From: Chloroflexota bacterium
GTDB lineage: Bacteria > Chloroflexota > Anaerolineae > Anaerolineales > DRMV01
Length of the DNA stretch: 8,397 nucleotides
Direction of reading: 5' to 3'
Assembly: GCA_013154225.1 (NCBI GenBank)
Contig: JAADCW010000114.1
Coordinates: 1 to 8,397, forward strand
Shown here: in pieces, positions 5,819 to 8,397 of the stretch
Numbering within the stretch: the first letter of the stretch is position 1
Layout of the letters: each line of letters begins with the position of its first letter
Program-made: the position numbers and the translations under genes
The notes under the pieces: generated by a model
The model's database searches: none
The model's input: only the letters and a program-made list of their open reading frames with translations
Told to the model about the DNA's origin: nothing

Positions 5819-6889
5819 TCAAGGAATCCAGCGGTATTCCAGGGTGGGGGCTAAGGCCTGATTCCAGGAAAGGGTAGGCAGGTTCAGATGAAGCCCCAAG
5901 GCTTGCGAAGCGCTGCCAAGCAGGGCCTCGAGCGGGGTCATGGGCGGAGTGTAACGGACCACGCGCGGGACGTCGCGGATGTCGCCCAAATCTGCGGCTT
6001 TGGCGATGGCATCGTCTTCATAGCCCAGCGCGTCCACCAGGCCGAGGTCCAGCGCATCCAGGCCGGTGTAAACCCGACCATCGGCCAGTTTGCGGACTTC
6101 ATCTTCGGGCAGATGCCGCCCTTGCGCCACGATTTTGACGAAGTTGTCGTAGGCCTGGTTGATGACATGTTGCCAGTAGGCCTTTTCTTCAGGGGTCATT
6201 TCGCGGTAGGGGCTTCCGAAATCTTTGGCTTCGCCCGATTTGATGATGGTCATTTGGATGCCGAGTTTGTCCATCAGGCCGCTGGCGTTGGGGAATTCGC
6301 TGATCACGCCAATGGAGCCGGTGAGGGTGTAGGGGTTGGCGTAAATGTAATCGCCAGCCATGCTGATGTAGTAGCCGCCCGAAGCCGCGAGGTCGCGCAT
6401 GAGCACCACGATGGGCTTATCCATGTCTTGCAGGGCCTGGTAGATGCGGTCGCTGGGCACAATGCCGCCGCCGGGGCTGTTGACTTCCAGGACCACGGCC
6501 TTGATGCTGTCGTCGTGTTTGGCTGCGCGAATCATGGCGATGATGTCGTCGGCCGCGGCCACGCTGGAGGTTTCCCAGGGCGAGGTGCTGCCTTCGACAA
6601 TGGGGCCGTTGATGTCAATGATGGCGACTGCAGGGCCTGTGATGGGGCCGCGCACGTGTTGGGGAATAGGTTCTTTTGGGGGCGCCGCGGCCGCGCCTGA
6701 GCCGCCGCCAGCAATGGCCGCACTGGTGGCCGCGACCAGCATCAGGCCACCGCAGGCAATCACCGGAAGCAAAAAGCCCATAGCAACGCCCAGCAAAGCC
6801 CACAGTGCACTGCGCGAGCCGCTGTTGTTTTTGGGCTTAGGCGGGCGGTAAGGGGAAACGGGAGGGGTTTGACGGGTGGGAGTGTTCAT
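5819..6889 (-). CDS. sppA: Signal peptide peptidase SppA (S49 family, membrane-anchored)
   Basis: This 356-residue S49 serine-lysine peptidase should degrade leftover signal peptides or other peptides at the membrane. A proline- and lysine-rich cytoplasmic head (1-27) is followed by one long hydrophobic segment (about 28-60), then a Gly/Ala linker and the catalytic domain on the outer face. The nucleophile is Ser170 in LAASGGYY and the general base is Lys222 in KSGEAKD. Their 52-residue spacing equals that of the short Bacillus SppA (Ser147/Lys199), so it is the single-domain form and not the duplicated E. coli form. NSPGGG (137-142) forms the oxyanion region. The ATG at 6889 is preferred to a TTG 39 codons upstream because the longer form would run through both divergent promoters. 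GGAG lies 11 nt before the ATG, a rather long spacing. Transcription probably starts near 6935 from an extended -10 element and stops at the terminator just after the gene. Confidence 0.92.
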   Translation of the reverse strand: MNTPTRQTPPVSPYRPPKPKNNSGSRSALWALLGVAMGFLLPVIACGGLMLVAATSAAIAGGGSGAAAAPPKEPIPQHVRGPITGPAVAIIDINGPIVEGSTSPWETSSVAAADDIIAMIRAAKHDDSIKAVVLEVNSPGGGIVPSDRIYQALQDMDKPIVVLMRDLAASGGYYISMAGDYIYANPYTLTGSIGVISEFPNASGLMDKLGIQMTIIKSGEAKDFGSPYREMTPEEKAYWQHVINQAYDNFVKIVAQGRHLPEDEVRKLADGRVYTGLDALDLGLVDALGYEDDAIAKAADLGDIRDVPRVVRYTPPMTPLEALLGSASQALGLHLNLPTLSWNQALAPTLEYRWIP

Positions 6890-6941
6890 CTTTTGGGTTT
6901 CTCCAGAGCGATTCAAGCACGAACTCGGTCCGTTTGGTTGG

Positions 6942-6970
6942 ATTGTACCACAGCAGTGTGCTTGACTTTT
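6942..6970 (-). promoter_or_regulatory. Candidate extended -10 promoter for sppA
   Basis: On the minus strand TGGTACAAT (6950-6942) is an extended -10 element (TGn plus TACAAT). The -35 zone at 17 bp (6970-6965, AAAAGT) is poor, as is usual with extended -10 promoters. It would give a leader of about 45 nt to the sppA ATG. Its -35 zone coincides with the -35 of the divergent regulator promoter, so the two polymerases should compete. Confidence 0.55.
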
Positions 6971-6990
6971 CCCTGGCTTTTCGTTATACT
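6962..6990 (+). promoter_or_regulatory. Sigma-70-type promoter for the TetR regulator
   Basis: TTGACT (6962-6967) and TATACT (6985-6990) are separated by exactly 17 bp, each with one mismatch to the sigma-70 consensus. The expected start is near 6997, inside the operator palindrome. The ribosome site AAGGA (7030-7034) lies 7 nt before the ATG of the regulator. Confidence 0.8.
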
Positions 6991-6997
6991 CAGAATA

Positions 6998-7019
6998 CCC
7001 AACCAACCGGTCGGTAGGG
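6998..7019. promoter_or_regulatory. Palindromic operator, probably bound by the adjacent TetR regulator
   Basis: The 14-base core ACCAACCGGTCGGT (7002-7015), centred between 7008 and 7009, matches its own reverse complement at 12 of 14 positions. Flanking CCC and GGG extend it to 18 of 22. It begins 7 bp after the -10 box and covers the likely transcription start, the classical place for autorepression by a TetR-family protein. The ACCGGT-centred dyad resembles many TetR-family operators. Confidence 0.75.
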
Positions 7020-7041
7020 CGGCCGACTCAAGGATTATTCC

Positions 7042-7668
7042 ATGAGCACTTCTCTTGCTCCTCGTACACCAGTGACCCGCGAAGACATCCTCGAAGCCGC
7101 GGCACGGATCTTCCGCCGCAAGGGGTATCACGCGGCTTCCATGCAGGATATTGCTCGCGCGGTGCATTTGCAGAAGGCCAGCCTCTATCATCACGTTTCC
7201 AGCAAGCAGGAAATTTTGGTGGCTTTGTTAGACCAGGCCCTGGATTTGCTTATTGACCAAATGCAGGGCGTGTTGGCCATGGAGGCTTCGCCCGAGGAAA
7301 AATTGCGTCAGGCCGTGTTGGGATACACCAAGGTGTTGGCTGAGCATCGCGACCTGGCCGCTGTGTTGCTTTTGGAATTCCGCTTTCTCGACCCCGATGT
7401 GCGCGAGCGCCATGTCCAGCGCCGAGATGCGTATGAGCGCCTGTGGCGGGAACTGATAGAAGAAGGCCAGCGCGCAGGGGTTTTCCACGCAGAAGATCCT
7501 TCCCTTGCGGCCAAAGCCCTTCTTGGTATGATCAACTGGTTGGTGATGTGGTATCGTCCCTCTGGGCCGTTGACCCCCGAAGAAATTGGCGATTATTTTG
7601 CCCGCGTGGCACTGCGCAGTTTAGTACGCACCGATTGCCTCCCTCCCGAAATGGCTGTTGACGATTGA
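7042..7668 (+). CDS. TetR/AcrR-family transcriptional regulator, probably acyl-CoA responsive
   Basis: This is a 208-residue repressor-type protein. The N-terminal TetR DNA-binding domain (about 12-58) includes the helix-turn-helix SMQDIARAVHLQKASLYHHV (33-52), a good match to the family pattern ending in lysine/serine-LY-hydrophobic. The C-terminal ligand domain ends with GMINWLVMWYRPSGPLTPEE (162-181). That block is typical of TetR regulators of fatty-acid, sterol and other acyl-CoA degradation genes, which release DNA on binding a CoA thioester. The acyl-CoA dehydrogenase-like gene 167 bp downstream supports this reading. A palindromic operator covers its own start site, so autorepression is likely, and sppA, which shares the divergent region, may also be affected. 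The family is sure; the ligand is inferred. Confidence 0.92.
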   Translation: MSTSLAPRTPVTREDILEAAARIFRRKGYHAASMQDIARAVHLQKASLYHHVSSKQEILVALLDQALDLLIDQMQGVLAMEASPEEKLRQAVLGYTKVLAEHRDLAAVLLLEFRFLDPDVRERHVQRRDAYERLWRELIEEGQRAGVFHAEDPSLAAKALLGMINWLVMWYRPSGPLTPEEIGDYFARVALRSLVRTDCLPPEMAVDD

Positions 7669-7693
7669 CCGAGCCTTGGGAGGGTTTTTGTTT
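7641..7693 (+). terminator. Terminator-like hairpin overlapping the end of the TetR gene
   Basis: CCCTCCC (7641-7647) pairs with GGGAGGG (7678-7684), and inside it GGCT (7653-7656) pairs with AGCC (7672-7675). TTTTTGTTT follows directly (7685-7693). The 5' arm and the stop codon (7666-7668) lie inside the structure, so translating ribosomes would disturb it. This would make termination partial. The loop is larger than in a typical terminator. Confidence 0.5.
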
Positions 7694-7772
7694 CCCCAAG
7701 ATTGTGCCCCTTATGGTGAAGACGGGCGTAGCCGTGTAGGCGCCCGATTTGGATGGATGGAGGGTTGTCCCC

Positions 7773-7798
7773 GGGCAGGGCGAATTTTCGCCCTGCCC
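7773..7798. repeat. Perfect 12-bp inverted repeat in the tetR-acyl-CoA dehydrogenase gap
   Basis: GGGCAGGGCGAA (7773-7784) is followed after two bases by its exact reverse complement (7787-7798). Two more dyads overlap or adjoin it: CCCC-GT-GGGG (7796-7805) and GGGGCGCCCC (7802-7811). No T-run follows in either direction, so it is not a typical terminator. It may be a dispersed intergenic palindrome or a leader structure just before the ribosome site at 7822-7827. No promoter for the next gene was recognised in 7694-7835. Confidence 0.6.
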
Positions 7799-7835
7799 CG
7801 TGGGGCGCCCCAACCCTTTGAGAGGAGTGTGGCCT

Positions 7836-8397
7836 ATGTATTCGTTCGAACCCTCTGAAGAACAACGCATGTTGGTGGACGCGGTCAAGCGTTATGCGGC
7901 CAACGACCTGCGTCCTGCCATGCGGGATGCCGACGAGGAAGCCCATTTGCCGGAAGACCTCATCGAAAAGGGCTGGGAACTCGGCATCTTGCAGGCTTCC
8001 ATTCCTGAGGAATACGGCGGGTTTGGTGAGCACTCCGCGGTGACCAGCGTGCTGGCCGCGGAAGAGATGGCCTGGGGCGATTTGGCCGCCGCGTTTGCGG
8101 TGATGACGCCGGGGCTGTATGCGCTGCCGCTGCTGTTGGTTGGTTCCGAGGAACAGAAGCAGAACCTCATTCCCCCGGTGATCGAAGCCGAGTGGAAGCC
8201 CTACACCGCGGCGCTCATTGAATGGAAGTTTGACTTTGACGCCAACGACCTGCAAACCGTGGCCGAGGAAGACGGCGACGCGTATGTGATTAGCGGTGAA
8301 AAGGTTTACGTGCCCTTTGCTGAAGGCTATGAGGGCATGATTGTGTATGCCAAACTGGACGGCAAGACCCAGGGCTTCATCATTCCCAAAGACGCGG
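7836..8397 (+). CDS. Acyl-CoA dehydrogenase-like protein, 5' part only, atypical FAD motif
   Basis: The window ends inside this gene, so only 187 residues are seen of a family that is usually 380-600 long. The ATG has GAGGAG (7822-7827) 8 nt upstream. The N-terminal helical domain is typical: FEPSEEQRMLVDAVKRYA (4-21), then GWELGILQASIPEEYGGFG (46-64), then GSEEQKQNLIPPVIEAEW (103-120). The middle beta domain follows (VISGEKVYV, 151-159). Where catalytic family members have a TEPGAGSD-like motif that contacts FAD, this protein has IEWKFDFD (128-135). The WITN-like motif after GEK is also replaced (VYVPF, 157-161). It may be a divergent or non-catalytic subunit of a heteromeric dehydrogenase. 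It lies downstream of the TetR regulator, its probable controller. The catalytic glutamate region lies outside the window. Confidence 0.88.
   Translation, partial: MYSFEPSEEQRMLVDAVKRYAANDLRPAMRDADEEAHLPEDLIEKGWELGILQASIPEEYGGFGEHSAVTSVLAAEEMAWGDLAAAFAVMTPGLYALPLLLVGSEEQKQNLIPPVIEAEWKPYTAALIEWKFDFDANDLQTVAEEDGDAYVISGEKVYVPFAEGYEGMIVYAKLDGKTQGFIIPKDA

Noticed and set aside
5888..6700. A 270-codon plus-strand frame opposite sppA
   Set aside because: It is a shadow of sppA, whose catalytic serine, lysine and membrane segment are intact in the other strand.
6926..6942. A second TetR operator near the sppA start site (AACCAA followed by CGG on the minus strand)
   Set aside because: It shares only part of one half-site with the main palindrome and is not itself symmetric. 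It is too weak to claim.
6890..7006. Longer sppA form starting from TTG at 7006
   Set aside because: It would place coding sequence through the sppA promoter, the tetR promoter and the operator. The added residues have no signal-peptide character, and the ATG at 6889 has a GGAG upstream.
700..8210. Frequent CCGCGG hexamers across the window
   Set aside because: By eye they are commoner than chance, but many are in Ala-Ala codon runs (GCC-GCG-GCC) of GC-rich genes, so codon use explains them well enough without a special motif.

Overview
The window looks like an ordinary stretch of chromosome from a GC-rich bacterium, most likely a member of Chloroflexota (Anaerolineae-like). That placement is an inference from the kinds of protein present: a long CpXC zinc-ribbon protein with a helical tail, a soluble GAF-PAS histidine kinase, and a TetR regulator next to an unusual acyl-CoA dehydrogenase. 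There is no rRNA, tRNA, CRISPR array, insertion sequence or phage gene in view. Seven protein genes are supported: five in a row on the minus strand and two divergent on the plus strand.

Minus strand, in order of transcription (right to left): sppA (5819-6889, membrane-anchored S49 Ser-Lys peptidase); a D-cysteine desulfhydrase-type PLP enzyme (4769-5752); a class-III PLP aminotransferase-fold enzyme (3200-4525); a soluble GAF-PAS-HisKA-HATPase sensor kinase (1559-3133); and a CpXC zinc-ribbon protein with four helical repeats (191-1540). Hairpins divide this row. A textbook intrinsic terminator sits between sppA and the desulfhydrase gene, a compound hairpin sits between the aminotransferase and the kinase, and a 12-bp hairpin follows the CpXC gene. 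The first two hairpins end only about 15-20 nt before the next start codon, so the downstream genes have no room for a promoter of their own after the hairpin. A 243-bp gap with a consensus TATAAT lies upstream of the aminotransferase gene.

The plus strand begins at a compact divergent promoter region (6890-7041). A near-consensus promoter (TTGACT, 17 bp, TATACT) drives a TetR-family regulator (7042-7668), with an 18/22 palindromic operator over the probable transcription start. An extended -10 promoter for sppA lies back-to-back with it. After the regulator come a terminator-like hairpin, a strong GC-rich palindrome, and then the start of an acyl-CoA dehydrogenase-like gene (7836 to the window end). 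That gene's FAD-contacting motif is replaced by an unusual sequence.

How the genes may fit together: the two neighbouring PLP enzymes could form a small amino-acid (possibly D-amino-acid/sulfur) module. The kinase and CpXC protein look co-transcribed. The TetR regulator probably senses an acyl-CoA and controls itself and the acyl-CoA dehydrogenase. No wholly new system is evident. The points most worth a second look are the degenerate acyl-CoA dehydrogenase, the repeat architecture of the CpXC protein, the two hairpins placed tightly before start codons, and the possible racemase/D-cysteine desulfhydrase pairing.
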